Below, piece after piece: positions 1-9,930 of a stretch of DNA of 64,000 nt (its first letter is position 1; every line of letters begins with the position of its first letter). Origin of the DNA: Pseudonocardia kunmingensis (GTDB lineage: Bacteria > Actinomycetota > Actinomycetes > Mycobacteriales > Pseudonocardiaceae); assembly GCF_006716445.1 (NCBI RefSeq), contig NZ_VFPA01000001.1:2604001-2668000 (forward strand), written 5' to 3'. The position numbers and the translations under genes were made by a program. The notes under the pieces were generated by a model that worked only from the letters and a program-made list of their open reading frames with translations, did not search any database and was not told where the DNA came from.

Positions 1-955
1 GCACGAAGACCTCGAACGAGACGTGCGAGCTCACCGGGTTGCCCGGCAGGGTCACGACGCCGACGCCCGCCGGATCGGTGAGCCGCCCGGCCCCCTGCGG
101 CCCGCCGGGCTGCATCGCCACCTTCACGAACTCGACGCCGCGACCGGTGAAGGCGTCCTTGACGACCTCGTAGGCGCCCGCGCTCACACCACCGGAGGTG
201 AGGAGGAGGTCGACGGGGCCGTCGGCGAGGCGCTCGCGCAGCCTGCCGAGGAACTGCTCGACGTCGTCGGGGACGAACCGCAGCAGCTCGGCGCGGCCAC
301 CCGCGTCCTCGACCGCGGCGGCGAGCATTGGCCCGTTCGACTCGTAGATCTGTCCCGGCTGGAGCGGGGTGCCCGGCGCGACCAGCTCCGATCCGGTGGA
401 GAGCACGAGCACGCGGGGCCTGCGCCGCACGGGGACGGTGGCGCAGCCGACGGCGGCGGCGACGCCGATCTGCGGAGCGCCCAGCACGGTGCCGGCGGAC
501 AGGACGACATCACCCGCGCGGACGTCCTCCCCCGCGCGCCGCACGTGCGCGCCCGCGGCGGGTTCCGCCGACAGCCGCACCCGCTCGAGCCCTGCGTCGC
601 TCTGCTCGACCGGCACGATCGCGTCCGCGCCCGGCGGCACGGCCGCGCCGGTCATGATCCGGTGCGCCGTGCCCGGCTCCAGCGCGGGGACGTCGGTGCG
701 GCCGGCCGGGATGTCGGCCGCCACCGGCAGCTCGACGGGCGCGGACGCCGTGGCGCCTGCGAGGTCGGCGGCCCGCACCGCGTAGCCGTCCATCGCGGAG
801 TTGTCGAACGAGGGCAGCGCGACGGCCGCGACGACGTCCGCGGCCAGCACGCGGCCGCGCGCCCGCCCGATCGCGACGTCCTCGGCCGGCATCGGGGGCA
901 GCAGCGCGGCCACGACCGCGCGGTGCTCGTCGACCGTTCTCGGGGAGCTCACCAC
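1..955 (-). CDS. moeA: Molybdopterin molybdenumtransferase MoeA, 3' end outside window
   Basis: MoeA inserts molybdate into adenylated molybdopterin, the last step of molybdenum cofactor synthesis. About 318 N-terminal residues are present; the family is usually near 400, so the C-terminal domain lies beyond base 1. Reading the minus strand gives [10 protein letters not shown] near residue 50, [10 protein letters not shown] near 195, [10 protein letters not shown] after it, [12 protein letters not shown] near 260 and LPGNPVSS close to the edge, all characteristic of MoeA. The start is one of two adjacent GTG codons (955 or 952). Divergent from the cold-shock gene. It belongs functionally with moaC, mog and moaE further along the window. 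In M. tuberculosis moeA2 (Rv0438c) likewise lies close to groEL2 (Rv0440). Confidence 0.93.
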   Translation of the reverse strand, partial: MVSSPRTVDEHRAVVAALLPPMPAEDVAIGRARGRVLAADVVAAVALPSFDNSAMDGYAVRAADLAGATASAPVELPVAADIPAGRTDVPALEPGTAHRIMTGAAVPPGADAIVPVEQSDAGLERVRLSAEPAAGAHVRRAGEDVRAGDVVLSAGTVLGAPQIGVAAAVGCATVPVRRRPRVLVLSTGSELVAPGTPLQPGQIYESNGPMLAAAVEDAGGRAELLRFVPDDVEQFLGRLRERLADGPVDLLLTSGGVSAGAYEVVKDAFTGRGVEFVKVAMQPGGPQGAGRLTDPAGVGVVTLPGNPVSSHVSFEVFV

Positions 956-1090
956 GAGCGCCCATCCTGCCCGACCACCCCGTCTCCGTCCCGGACGGCG
1001 GGCCCGATCTGGGGTAGCGTCGGCCGCGTCAGAACAGCACCACGCACGAGCAGCACAGCAAGAAGAACAGCGCAGCAACATGGAGGTGCC

Positions 1091-1294
1091 GTGGCCCAGG
1101 GCACGGTCAAGTGGTTCAACGCGGAGAAGGGCTTCGGCTTCATCGCCACCGACGGCGGGCCGGACGTCTTCGTCCATTACAGCGCGATCCAGTCGGAGGG
1201 CTTCCGCACCCTGGACGAGGGCGACCGCGTGGAGTTCGAGACCACGGCGGGACGGGACGGCCGCAGCCAGGCCGACGCCGTCCGCCGCATCTAG
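1091..1294 (+). CDS. Cold-shock protein (CspA family)
   Basis: A 67-residue single cold-shock domain protein that binds single-stranded nucleic acid and acts as an RNA chaperone. RNP1 is seen as KGFGFIA (residues 14-20) and RNP2 as DVFVHYSAI (25-33), after the usual GTVKWFN opening. The GTG start is set by a GGAGGT ribosome site at 1082-1087. Length is typical for the family. A strong hairpin follows at 1331-1360, so it is probably monocistronic. Upstream there is about 130 bases of leader between it and moeA. The family is certain; whether this copy is cold-inducible or constitutive cannot be read from the sequence. Confidence 0.96.
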   Translation: MAQGTVKWFNAEKGFGFIATDGGPDVFVHYSAIQSEGFRTLDEGDRVEFETTAGRDGRSQADAVRRI

Positions 1295-1330
1295 GACCCG
1301 CATCCACCGAACCCGAACCACGCGTCGCAA

Positions 1331-1360
1331 CGGGGGGACCGGCCGCAGCCGGTCCCCCCG
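1331..1360 (+). terminator. Hairpin terminator after the cold-shock gene
   Basis: Perfect 13-bp arms (CGGGGGGACCGGC and its complement) with a 4-base loop, 36 bases after the stop codon. No T-run follows, which is usual in high-GC actinobacteria. It separates the csp transcript from the groEL promoter region. Confidence 0.8.
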
Positions 1361-1386
1361 ACCCGTTCCCGGACCCGCCCGTCGCC

Positions 1387-1412
1387 TTGCACTCGCATGC
1401 GACGAGTGCTAA
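1387..1412 (+). promoter_or_regulatory. CIRCE operator 1 upstream of groEL
   Basis: GCACTC (1389-1394), nine bases, GAGTGC (1404-1409), extended by TT and TAA. This matches the CIRCE consensus TTAGCACTC-N9-GAGTGCTAA, the binding site of the heat-shock repressor HrcA. It lies about 140 bases before the groEL start. Confidence 0.95.
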
Positions 1413-1423
1413 AACCGGGGCTG

Positions 1424-3182
<1,759 letters not shown>

Positions 3183-3212
3183 GTCCGACCCACCCAGCAG
3201 TACCCGCACGTC

Positions 3213-3252
3213 CCGCAGGGGCGGCACCCGGTTCCGGGTGCCGCCCCTGCGG
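3213..3252 (+). terminator. Hairpin terminator after groEL
   Basis: Perfect 18-bp arms (3213-3230 and 3235-3252) with loop GTTC, 30 bases after the groEL stop. It is one of the most stable hairpins in the window and carries no T-tract. Confidence 0.85.
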
Positions 3253-3270
3253 CGTCTGGTCCCATCCTGC

Positions 3271-3332
3271 GCACCTTGGAGCCGTACTGCTGTTTCTCGG
3301 CGGCCCTGAACGACACTGAGGCTCCAAGGTGC
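3271..3332. repeat. Palindromic intergenic repeat, family A copy 1
   Basis: Arms GCACCTTGGAGCC (3271-3283) and its exact complement (3320-3332), with an inner GTACTGCTGTT segment whose partner arm is degraded. Three related copies occur at 29015, 35561 and 44098. It lies between groEL and the DGPF gene, beyond the groEL terminator. Confidence 0.85.
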
Positions 3333-3449
3333 GATCGTGTTGAGGGTGCGTCCCACATCACATCGCCACGATGTCGAGGAGAGGCCGCCTGCTCCGCACT
3401 GCTTCCCGGACGGCCCGGAGAGCGGGCGCCGCCGAGCCCAGGAGGACGT

Positions 3450-3830
3450 GTGAAGTACCTGCTGATCATCCAGATGAACCCGGCGACCTGGGAGTCGCTG
3501 TCCGAGGACGAGCGCACCGCGATCGCCGAGGGCCAGACCGGGTTCATGGACGCGATCACCGCGACCGGCGAGCTGGTCGGCACCCACGCACTCGCCGACC
3601 CCTCCCAGAGCGCGGTGGTCCGCGGCCGTCCCGGGGCGTTCACGGTGACCGACGGCCCGTTCGCCGAGGCCAAGGAGTACATGGGCGGCTTCTACCTGGT
3701 CGACTGCGAGGACGTGGAGCGCGCCCACGAGCTCGCGGCCATGATCCCGGGCACCGACCGGATCCCGGTCGAGGTCCGGCCGGTGATCTTCACCGCAGGC
3801 TACGGGCTCGCGGAGCCGGCCGGACCGTGA
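3450..3830 (+). CDS. DGPF-domain (YciI-related) protein
   Basis: A 126-residue YciI-like ferredoxin-fold protein. The DGPFAEAKE motif near residues 66-74 defines the DGPF subfamily, and the opening (KYLLIIQMNP) is typical. The GTG start has GGAGGA just upstream. The stop overlaps the GTG of the next gene as GTGA, so translation is probably coupled. DGPF proteins are the known genomic partners of ECF42 sigma factors; their biochemical role is not established, and they are often counted as possible sensors or targets of the sigma factor. The assignment is from motif and context; no catalytic activity is claimed. Confidence 0.9.
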   Translation: MKYLLIIQMNPATWESLSEDERTAIAEGQTGFMDAITATGELVGTHALADPSQSAVVRGRPGAFTVTDGPFAEAKEYMGGFYLVDCEDVERAHELAAMIPGTDRIPVEVRPVIFTAGYGLAEPAGP

Positions 3831-5080
3831 GCGACCGGCCGCGCGTCGAGGACCTGCTGCGCACCAGCGCTCCGCTGGTCCTCGGCGCGCTGGTGCGCCG
3901 CCACGGCCGGTTCGACCTGTGCGAGGACGCGGTCCAGGAGGCGCTGCTCGCCGCGGCCACCGGCTGGCCGCGGCACGGGATCCCCGACGAACCGGTCGCC
4001 TGGCTGGTGACCGTGGCCGGCAGGCGGCTCACCGACCACTGGCGCAGCGAACACGCGCGCCGCCGGCGGGAGGAGGCCGTGGCCGCCCAGGACCCGCCGG
4101 ACCGGCGCCACGCCCCGGGGGCCGACGCCGACCTGCTGGCCGGTTGCCCCGGCACGGCCGACGACACGCTCGACCTGCTGCTGCTGTGCGCCCACCCCGC
4201 GCTGTCCGAGCCGAGCCGGATCGCGTTGACGCTGCGCGCGGTCGGCGGGCTGACGACCGCGGAGATCGCGCGCGCCTTCCTGGTACCCGAGGCCACGATG
4301 GCCCAGCGGATCAGCCGGGCCAAGGCGACGATCAGCGCCGCCGGCGGGTCGTTCCCGTTGCCGGACGGCGACCGCGACGAGCGCGTCGCCGCCGCCCTGC
4401 ACGTCCTCTACGTGGTCTTCAACGAGGGGCACACGGCCAGCGCGGGGCGGCACCTGATCCGCGTCGACCTCACCGCGGAGGCGCTGCGCCTGGTCCGCCG
4501 GCTGCACCAGCTCCACCCCGGCGACGGGGAGATCGCCGGGCTGCTCGCCCTCATGCTGCTCACCGACGCCCGGCGGGAGGCGCGGCTCGGCGACGACGGG
4601 CGTCTCGTGCCGTTGGCCGAGCAGGACCGGCGCCGCTGGGACCAGCGCGCCATCGTCGAGGCGACGACGCTGCTCGCGCACACCCTGGCGACCGCGCCGC
4701 TCGGGCCCTACCAGCTCCAGGCCGCGATCGCCGCCGTGCACGCCGAGTCGGCGACCGACGCCGACACCGACTGGCAGCAGATCGTCGTCCTCTACACGTT
4801 GCTCGAACGCCGGACGGACAACCCGGTCGTCACCCTCAACAAGGCGGTGGCCGTGGGCATGGCCAGCGGGTCGCGCGCAGGCCTCGACGTCCTCGACTCC
4901 GTGGCCGACGACCCGCGGCTGCGCCGCAGCCACCGCCCGGACGCCGTTCGCGCCCACCTGCTCGAGCGGGTCGGCGACCACGCCGGCGCCCGCGAGCACT
5001 ACCGGCGGGCCGCGCGCGCCGCGCTCAACCAGCCCGAGAAGCGCTACCTCGAGGAACGCGCCGCGGGCATCCGGCCGTAG
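3827..5080 (+). CDS. ECF42-type RNA polymerase sigma factor
   Basis: A 417-residue extracytoplasmic-function sigma factor. Region 2 lies near residues 10-75 (FDLCEDAVQEALLAA, then VAWLVTVAGRRLTDHWR) and region 4 near 120-165 (LTTAEIARAFLVPEATMAQR). A long C-terminal extension of about 230 residues follows (LYVVFNEGHTAS, then helical TPR-like repeats such as LLERRTDNPVVTLNKAVAV). This layout and the overlapping DGPF gene match the ECF42 group, where the C-terminal domain is thought to replace an anti-sigma factor. No anti-sigma gene is nearby. It converges on the WYL regulator, and the two coding ends overlap by 37 bases. Confidence 0.93.
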   Translation: MSDRPRVEDLLRTSAPLVLGALVRRHGRFDLCEDAVQEALLAAATGWPRHGIPDEPVAWLVTVAGRRLTDHWRSEHARRRREEAVAAQDPPDRRHAPGADADLLAGCPGTADDTLDLLLLCAHPALSEPSRIALTLRAVGGLTTAEIARAFLVPEATMAQRISRAKATISAAGGSFPLPDGDRDERVAAALHVLYVVFNEGHTASAGRHLIRVDLTAEALRLVRRLHQLHPGDGEIAGLLALMLLTDARREARLGDDGRLVPLAEQDRRRWDQRAIVEATTLLAHTLATAPLGPYQLQAAIAAVHAESATDADTDWQQIVVLYTLLERRTDNPVVTLNKAVAVGMASGSRAGLDVLDSVADDPRLRRSHRPDAVRAHLLERVGDHAGAREHYRRAARAALNQPEKRYLEERAAGIRP

Positions 5081-6030
5081 CGCCTCGCTGTCGCCTCCGC
5101 GCGCTCGGCCAGCGCCGCACGCAGCTGCGGCGGGCCCAGCACCTCCGCATCCGGGCCCAGCGCCCACACCATGGCCACGGCGTGGTCGAGGCCGCCGAAG
5201 TCGAGCTCGAGCCGCAGCCAGCCGTCCCCGTCGGGGTGCTCGGCGTGCACCCGCCGGGCCCGGTCGACGAGCCGGGCGCGCCCCGCCTCCCGCACGCGGA
5301 CCACCGCCGTCAGCTCGGTGAAGCCCGCCGCGAAGCGGGCTCGCCGTTCGTCCCACACCCGTTCCAGATCGACGCCGGTGGGCCGGTCCGCGGGCTCCGG
5401 CAGCTCCTCCACGTCCTGCATCCGCGAGACGCGGTAGGTGCGGTCGGCGCCGTCGCGGGTGGCCAGCAGGTACCACTGGCCCCCGGCGCTCACGAGCCCG
5501 ATCGGGTCGACGGTGCGCCACTGCGGCTCCCCGTCCGCCGCCGCGTAGTGGATGCGCAGCTTCCGCCCCGCGAACACGGCGCGCCGCACGGCGCAGTACC
5601 GCGGATCCTCCGCGGGAGGCCCGGACCGGCGGGAGATCATGCCGTCCGGTCGCACCAGGATGCGGTCCGCGGCCTCCGTGGCGCTGTCGCGCTGCTGTTG
5701 CGGCAGTGCCGCCACGACCTTGCGCATCGCCGACGCGAGGGCCGGCGCCGTCCCCGGCGACGGCGGCGCCGCCCGCGACCCGGCGACGAGCAGGGCGAGC
5801 GCCTCGTCGGTCGTCAGGCCGGTGAGGTCCGTGCTGTACCCGGGCAGGAGCGCGAACCCGCCGCGCCGCCCGCGCTCGGCGTAGACGGGCACGCCCGCGG
5901 CCGAGAGCGCGTCCACGTCGCGCAGCACCGTGCGGGTGGACACCTCCAGCTCCCGCGCGAGCGCCGTGGCCGACATCCGGCCGCGGTGCTGCAGCAGGAG
6001 CACCAGCGAGAGGAGGCGGTCGGCGCGCAC
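5044..6030 (-). CDS. WYL-domain HTH transcriptional regulator (YafY family)
   Basis: A 328-residue regulator. The N-terminal helix-turn-helix (residues 1-55) reads RADRLLSLVLLLQHRG then ALARELEVSTRTVLRDV. The WYL ligand domain lies near 135-200, with GGQWYLLA carrying the W-Y-L triad. A WCX-type C-terminal domain follows. The GTG at 6030 is chosen because the family begins at R-A-D-R-L; a longer reading to 6114 would run over the divergent promoter. It is divergent from the DinB-like gene, with 64 bases and a 9-bp palindrome between them, so it probably controls both genes. The ligand is unknown. Confidence 0.9.
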   Translation of the reverse strand: MRADRLLSLVLLLQHRGRMSATALARELEVSTRTVLRDVDALSAAGVPVYAERGRRGGFALLPGYSTDLTGLTTDEALALLVAGSRAAPPSPGTAPALASAMRKVVAALPQQQRDSATEAADRILVRPDGMISRRSGPPAEDPRYCAVRRAVFAGRKLRIHYAAADGEPQWRTVDPIGLVSAGGQWYLLATRDGADRTYRVSRMQDVEELPEPADRPTGVDLERVWDERRARFAAGFTELTAVVRVREAGRARLVDRARRVHAEHPDGDGWLRLELDFGGLDHAVAMVWALGPDAEVLGPPQLRAALAERAEATARRYGRMPAARSSR

Positions 6031-6049
6031 GTGACCGAGACTGCCACGG

Positions 6050-6074
6050 ATACACGACACAAGGCGTCGTGTAT
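6050..6074. promoter_or_regulatory. Palindromic operator between WYL regulator and DinB-like gene
   Basis: Perfect inverted repeat ATACACGAC (6050-6058), seven bases, GTCGTGTAT (6066-6074). It lies about 20 bases from each divergent start codon, where a WYL autoregulator would bind. Confidence 0.75.
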
Positions 6075-6094
6075 GGGGCCGCAGACTCCTCGGC

Positions 6095-6694
6095 ATGACG
6101 ACCACGCAGACCACCGATCCCCGCCCGCTCTACGACGGCGCCCTGTCCTGGACGCTCGGCGTGGTGCGCGCCGTCCGGCCCGAGCAGCTGACGGCGTCGA
6201 CCCCGTGCACCGAGCTCGACGTGCGCGCCCTGCTCGCCCACCTCGTCGCCACCGTGCACCGCGCCACCGCGCTCGGCAGGGGCGAGGACGCCGGAGCCGT
6301 GCCGTGGAGCGCGCCGCAGGCCCCCGGCGACGACTGGGCGGGTGCGTACGCCGCGGCGATCGACGCGATGTGGACGGTGTGGCGCGCCGAGCCCGAGGGG
6401 AGCGCCCTGCTCGACCGCACCGTCCGCGCGCCGTTCGGTACCCTCCCCGGCCGGGTCGCGGTGCTGGCCTACACCTCCGAGACGCTCGTCCACGGCTGGG
6501 ACCTCGCCGTCGCCACCGGCCAGGATCCCGAGGCCGACCCGGTGGTGGCCACCGCCGCGCTCGCCGCGATGCAGCGCGCCCTGCCCGCCGAGCCGCGCGG
6601 CGGGCCCGTGCCGTTCGCGGCCCCGGTGCCGCCGCGCGAGGACGCGGGGCCCACGGAGCGCCTTGCGAACTGGTGCGGGCACGCCCGCCCCTGA
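6095..6694 (+). CDS. TIGR03086-like / mycothiol-dependent maleylpyruvate isomerase N-terminal (DinB-fold) protein
   Basis: A 199-residue four-helix DinB-fold protein. The signature TPCTELDVRALLAHLVATVHR near residues 35-55 and ETLVHGWDLAVATG near 130 carry the histidines that bind metal in this superfamily. Some relatives are mycothiol-dependent isomerases or transferases, but most are uncharacterised. It is divergent from a WYL regulator and shares its palindromic promoter, so it is probably the regulator's target. A nested palindromic repeat lies immediately downstream. The family is secure; the substrate is unknown. Confidence 0.82.
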   Translation: MTTTQTTDPRPLYDGALSWTLGVVRAVRPEQLTASTPCTELDVRALLAHLVATVHRATALGRGEDAGAVPWSAPQAPGDDWAGAYAAAIDAMWTVWRAEPEGSALLDRTVRAPFGTLPGRVAVLAYTSETLVHGWDLAVATGQDPEADPVVATAALAAMQRALPAEPRGGPVPFAAPVPPREDAGPTERLANWCGHARP

Positions 6695-6703
6695 GCTCAC
6701 GGG

Positions 6704-6777
6704 CCACTTCGCGCATCCAGTGTCCACTTCGCACACCGCCCGCCCTGTGCGAAGTGGCCACTGGGTGTGCGAAGTGG
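6704..6777. repeat. Nested palindromic repeat, family B copy 1
   Basis: Outer arms CCACTTCGCGCATCCAGTG (6704-6722) and its near complement (6759-6777, two mismatches) enclose perfect inner arms CCACTTCGCACA (6724-6735) and TGTGCGAAGTGG (6746-6757). The unit CACTTCGCACA thus occurs four times in 74 bases. A second copy is at 9420-9493. It lies 10 bases after a stop codon. Confidence 0.88.
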
Positions 6778-6802
6778 TGCGGAAAGCGCATACCATCCGG
6801 TC

Positions 6803-7708
6803 ATGCTTGCGCTCCGCGTCACCCATCAACATGGCTTCCGGGTGGGGGTCGCCGTGGGCGACGTCGAGATCGCCTCCTACGTCTACGGGGAGGACATCGC
6901 CGCCTTCGAGGCGCCGAAGCCCTACCTGCACCCGATGCGGACGTTGTCGGGCGCGCTCGTCTCCGCGTACCGGCCGCACGACCACCGCTGGCACAAGGGC
7001 CTGCAGATGACCTGGTCGCACGTGTCGGGGCAGAACTTCTGGGGCGGCAACACCTACGTCCGCGGGCAGGGCTACACGCCCAAGGACAACGTCGGCGCGA
7101 TGCGGCACGACGCGTTCGAGATGGTCGAGCCGACCGGCGACGAGCTCACGCTCACCGAGCGGCTGACGTGGGTGACCTCCACCGGGCAGGAGTGGGTGTC
7201 CGAGCGGCGTTCCCTGCGCTTCCACGGCGTCGACCCGGCCCGCGGCGTCTGGGTGCTCGACTTCGCCACCGAGCTCACCAACATCCGCGGTGAGGCGCTC
7301 GCGCTGGGCAGCCCCACCACGCACGGCCGGGAGAACGCCGGGTACACCGGTCTCTTCTGGCGCGGGCCCCGCGGCTTCACCGGCGGGGAGATCCTCACCG
7401 CCGACGGGGGCGGCGGGCCGGAGACGATGGGCACCACGGCGTCGCCGTGGCTCGCCTACACCGGGAAGAACGACGAGGTGGACGGCGGCGCCACGGTGCT
7501 CGTGCTCGCCGGGACCACGAGCCGCGGCGAGATCACCTGGTTCGTGCGCAACGACCCGTTCCCGGCGATCAACCCTTCGCCCGCCTTCGCCGAGGAGATC
7601 ACGCTCGGCGACGGCGAGGCGCTCGACCTCGCGCACCGGATCGTGATCGCGGACCGGATCCGGACGCGCGCGGAGATCGAGGCCTGCGCCGCGGAGCACG
7701 CCTTCTGA
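6803..7708 (+). CDS. DUF6807 / PmoA-like family protein
   Basis: A 301-residue protein resembling the DUF6807 family, often labelled PmoA family; the label does not imply methane oxidation. Visible hallmarks are RPHDHRWHKGLQMTWSHV near residue 55, with several histidines that could form a metal or substrate site, GRENAGYTGLFWRGPRGF near 170, and the late motif FVRNDPFPAINPSPAFAEE. The fold resembles the beta-sandwich of sugar mutarotases. No signal peptide is seen. A LacI-type regulator follows 660 bases downstream. In other actinobacteria this family tends to lie near sugar-catabolic genes, so a carbohydrate role is a reasonable inference. Confidence 0.8.
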   Translation: MLALRVTHQHGFRVGVAVGDVEIASYVYGEDIAAFEAPKPYLHPMRTLSGALVSAYRPHDHRWHKGLQMTWSHVSGQNFWGGNTYVRGQGYTPKDNVGAMRHDAFEMVEPTGDELTLTERLTWVTSTGQEWVSERRSLRFHGVDPARGVWVLDFATELTNIRGEALALGSPTTHGRENAGYTGLFWRGPRGFTGGEILTADGGGGPETMGTTASPWLAYTGKNDEVDGGATVLVLAGTTSRGEITWFVRNDPFPAINPSPAFAEEITLGDGEALDLAHRIVIADRIRTRAEIEACAAEHAF

Positions 7709-8369
7709 GCGACCGTCCGGCACACCGCCGGGGCCCCGAACGCCTCGACGGCCCGAGCGACGATGGGACGTGGTGCCGGTGGTCCTCGCCGGAGGTTCGC
7801 CCAGGTCTCCCCGGCCCAGCTCCACGCCGGGCGCACCGGCGGACACCGCGAGCACGCCCGGCGAGAAGCCGGCTCCTCCCCGGAACCCCGGCGAACCTCC
7901 GGCGCGAAGCACCAGCCGGGCGGGTGCAGCGGCGCGATGAGAACCCGGCGAGCGTGGTCCGGCGCCCCGCCGCGGCCGATCCCCACGGGCAGACCCCCGA
8001 GCGCCCCAGCCCGCCACACGGGCGATCCCGGGCCCCGATCCGCGCGGGGCGCGAACTCCCGCCCCGACTCACGGGGCGCGCCCCGCGGGCTCGCACTCGC
8101 GGCGTCAGCGCGGCCCGAGAGCTCGCACGTCAGGGCCTCGGAACACGGAGGCCGCGGCGTCGCAGCGCTGAGGTCACGACGTCGGGCACGGACGTCGCGG
8201 CACAGCGCGACGGCGGGCCGCGGCGCCCCTTCGGGCGACCCCCACCAGGAATGCGTTTTCCTCCTCCGCCGCAGGCGGTAGGCTCGGCGGCCCACCCGCC
8301 GTAGCGGGGTGCGGACGACCGGCCGGGACCGCGACCGGCGGTCGGGGAGCTCGCGGACGGGGCGGTGCG
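7709..8369. other. 661-base stretch without a recognisable gene
   Basis: Very GC-rich. Open frames cross it on both strands but give low-complexity Arg/Pro/Ala-rich translations with no family signature. Small GC hairpins occur near the LacI end. No insertion sequence, tRNA or clear operator was found. It probably holds the LacI gene's promoter and possibly decayed coding DNA. Confidence 0.5.
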
Positions 8370-9407
8370 ATGGCGGAACGGGTGCCGGGTGCGTCGGTCA
8401 CGCTGCTCGACGTGGCCCGCGCCGCCGGGGTGTCGCTGGCCACCGCGTCCCGGGCGCTGAACGGCAGCACCCGGCGGGTGCGACCGGACCTGCAGGAGCG
8501 GGTGCTCGCGGCCGCGGAGGCGTTGCAGTACTCGGCGAACGCGCAGGCACAGGCGATGGCGCGGGGGCGCACCGACATCGTCGGCCTCGTGCTCAGCGAC
8601 GTGGCCGACCCCTACTTCTCCTCCATCGCGGCCGGCGCCATCCGCGCTGCCGAGGAGCACCGCCTCGTCGTCACGATGGCGTGCACGTTCGGACGCGAGG
8701 AGCGCGAGCTCGACTACGTGGCCGCGCTGCGCGGGCAGCGGGCCCGGGCCGTGATCGTCGTCGGCAGCCGGGTGCAGGACCGCGGGCTGATCGACCGCCT
8801 CGGCGCCGAGGTGCGCTCGTTCGAGCAGTCCGGCGGGCGGGTCGCGTTCGTCAGCCAGCGCCGCATCGCCGCCGACACGGTGGTCGTGGAGAACCGGGCC
8901 GGCGCGCGGGCGCTGGCCGAGGCGCTGTGCGGGCTCGGGCACCGCCGCTTCGCGGTGCTCGCCGGCCGAGCCGACCTGCTCACCGCCCGGGACCGCAGCG
9001 CGGGTTTCCGGGAGGGGGCGGCGCGCGCAGGCGTGCGGATCGAGGCCGACGACGTCGTGCACGGCGGCTTCACCCGCGACGGCGGCTACGCGGCGATGCG
9101 GGAGCTCCTCGACCGCGGGACCGACGCCACCTGCGTCTTCGCCGTCAACGACGTGATGGCCGTCGGCGCCATGGCCGCCCTGCGCGACCGCGGCGTTGCC
9201 CTGCCGTCCGGGATGGCGGTGGCCGGTTTCGACGACATCGAGACGCTGCGCGACGTCACCCCCGCCCTCACCACGGTGCGGCTGCCGCTCGAGGAGCTGG
9301 GCGCCGAGGCGCTGGAGATGGTGCTGCAGCCGCAGGCCGAGCAGCCGAGGATCCGGCGGGTGCGCGGCGAGGTCGTGCTCCGCGAGAGCACCCCGCCACT
9401 CCCCTGA
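8370..9407 (+). CDS. LacI-family transcriptional regulator
   Basis: A 345-residue repressor. The helix-turn-helix and hinge are at residues 10-55 (LLDVARAAGVSLATASRALNG, then RVLAAAEALQYSANAQA). The periplasmic-binding-protein-like sensor domain follows (DIVGLVLSDVADPYFSSI, then CVFAVNDVMAVGAM and GFDDIETLRDVTPALTTV), which normally binds a sugar. The only plausible target in view is the DUF6807 gene upstream in the same direction, or a promoter elsewhere. No matching LacI-type palindrome was recognised in the preceding gap. A family B palindrome follows the stop. Confidence 0.95.
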   Translation: MAERVPGASVTLLDVARAAGVSLATASRALNGSTRRVRPDLQERVLAAAEALQYSANAQAQAMARGRTDIVGLVLSDVADPYFSSIAAGAIRAAEEHRLVVTMACTFGREERELDYVAALRGQRARAVIVVGSRVQDRGLIDRLGAEVRSFEQSGGRVAFVSQRRIAADTVVVENRAGARALAEALCGLGHRRFAVLAGRADLLTARDRSAGFREGAARAGVRIEADDVVHGGFTRDGGYAAMRELLDRGTDATCVFAVNDVMAVGAMAALRDRGVALPSGMAVAGFDDIETLRDVTPALTTVRLPLEELGAEALEMVLQPQAEQPRIRRVRGEVVLRESTPPLP

Positions 9408-9419
9408 AGGATCCCCGGG

Positions 9420-9493
9420 CCACCTCGCACACCGTCTGCACACTTCGCACAGGGCGGGCCTTGTGCGAAGTGGCTGGTGGGTATGCGAAGTGG
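9420..9493. repeat. Nested palindromic repeat, family B copy 2
   Basis: Same architecture as the 6704 copy: inner arms CACTTCGCACA and TGTGCGAAGTG around a GC-rich loop, and outer arms beginning CCACCTCGCACAC and ending GTATGCGAAGTGG. It sits between the convergent LacI and PspC genes, about 12 bases after the LacI stop. Confidence 0.85.
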
Positions 9494-9498
9494 CGCCG

Positions 9499-9837
9499 TC
9501 ACGGCTCGTCGGTCTCCGGGGCCAGCAGCCAGATCGCGCCGTAGACCACCACGCCCGTTCCGAAGCCGAGCACCGTGAGGGTCACCAGGCCGATGCGGAC
9601 CACGGCCGCATCGACGCCGAGGCTCTCGGCGAGCCCGCCGCAGACCCCGCCGAGCATCCGGTCGGTGCGGCTGCGGCGCAGCCGGAACTTCGGCCGGCTC
9701 GCCGGCGCGGCGGCGGAGGCCGGGTAGGAGGGCGCACCCGACGCCTCGTCCGCGGGGACGGGGCCGAACACCGGGCCCGTCGGGTCGACCGGGTCCTTGG
9801 TGAGGCGGGTGGTGGCCGAGTCGGTCGTCGTTTCCAT
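9499..9837 (-). CDS. PspC-domain membrane protein
   Basis: A 112-residue protein. The first 50 residues are a Ser/Ala/Pro-rich cytoplasmic stretch. A PspC domain follows (residues 54-110): RRSRTDRMLGGVCGGLAESLGVDA, then the membrane segment VRIGLVTLTVLGFGTGVVVYGAIWLL. PspC proteins take part in envelope-stress sensing in other bacteria; in actinobacteria many stand alone, as here. Convergent with the LacI gene. No pspA or two-component partner is adjacent. Confidence 0.9.
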   Translation of the reverse strand: METTTDSATTRLTKDPVDPTGPVFGPVPADEASGAPSYPASAAAPASRPKFRLRRSRTDRMLGGVCGGLAESLGVDAAVVRIGLVTLTVLGFGTGVVVYGAIWLLAPETDEP

Positions 9838-9930
9838 GCCACCGACTCTGCCGCTCCGACCGGCCCACCACCTCCGGGTCCACCCCGGCTCCGTCCCGGA
9901 CCCGACCCCTGAGTGGACCCGGACCGGCCG

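Noticed and set aside
23..1294. Long plus-strand open frame of about 420 residues ending in the cold-shock protein
   Set aside because: Only the last 67 residues are a real protein. The rest is antisense to moeA and has Arg/Gly/Ala-rich shadow composition.
6803..7708. Methane monooxygenase subunit, from the PmoA family label
   Set aside because: The sequence is a soluble DUF6807-type protein with no membrane helices or copper site of particulate methane monooxygenase.
3800..8017. A 1405-residue minus-strand open frame
   Set aside because: It runs antisense through five recognised genes and has no domain. High GC removes stops in the shadow frame.
7456..8295. A 279-residue minus-strand frame across the gap between the DUF6807 and LacI genes
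   Set aside because: It overlaps the DUF6807 3' end, begins in GC-rich hairpin DNA and shows no family signature. Kept as an orphan gap.
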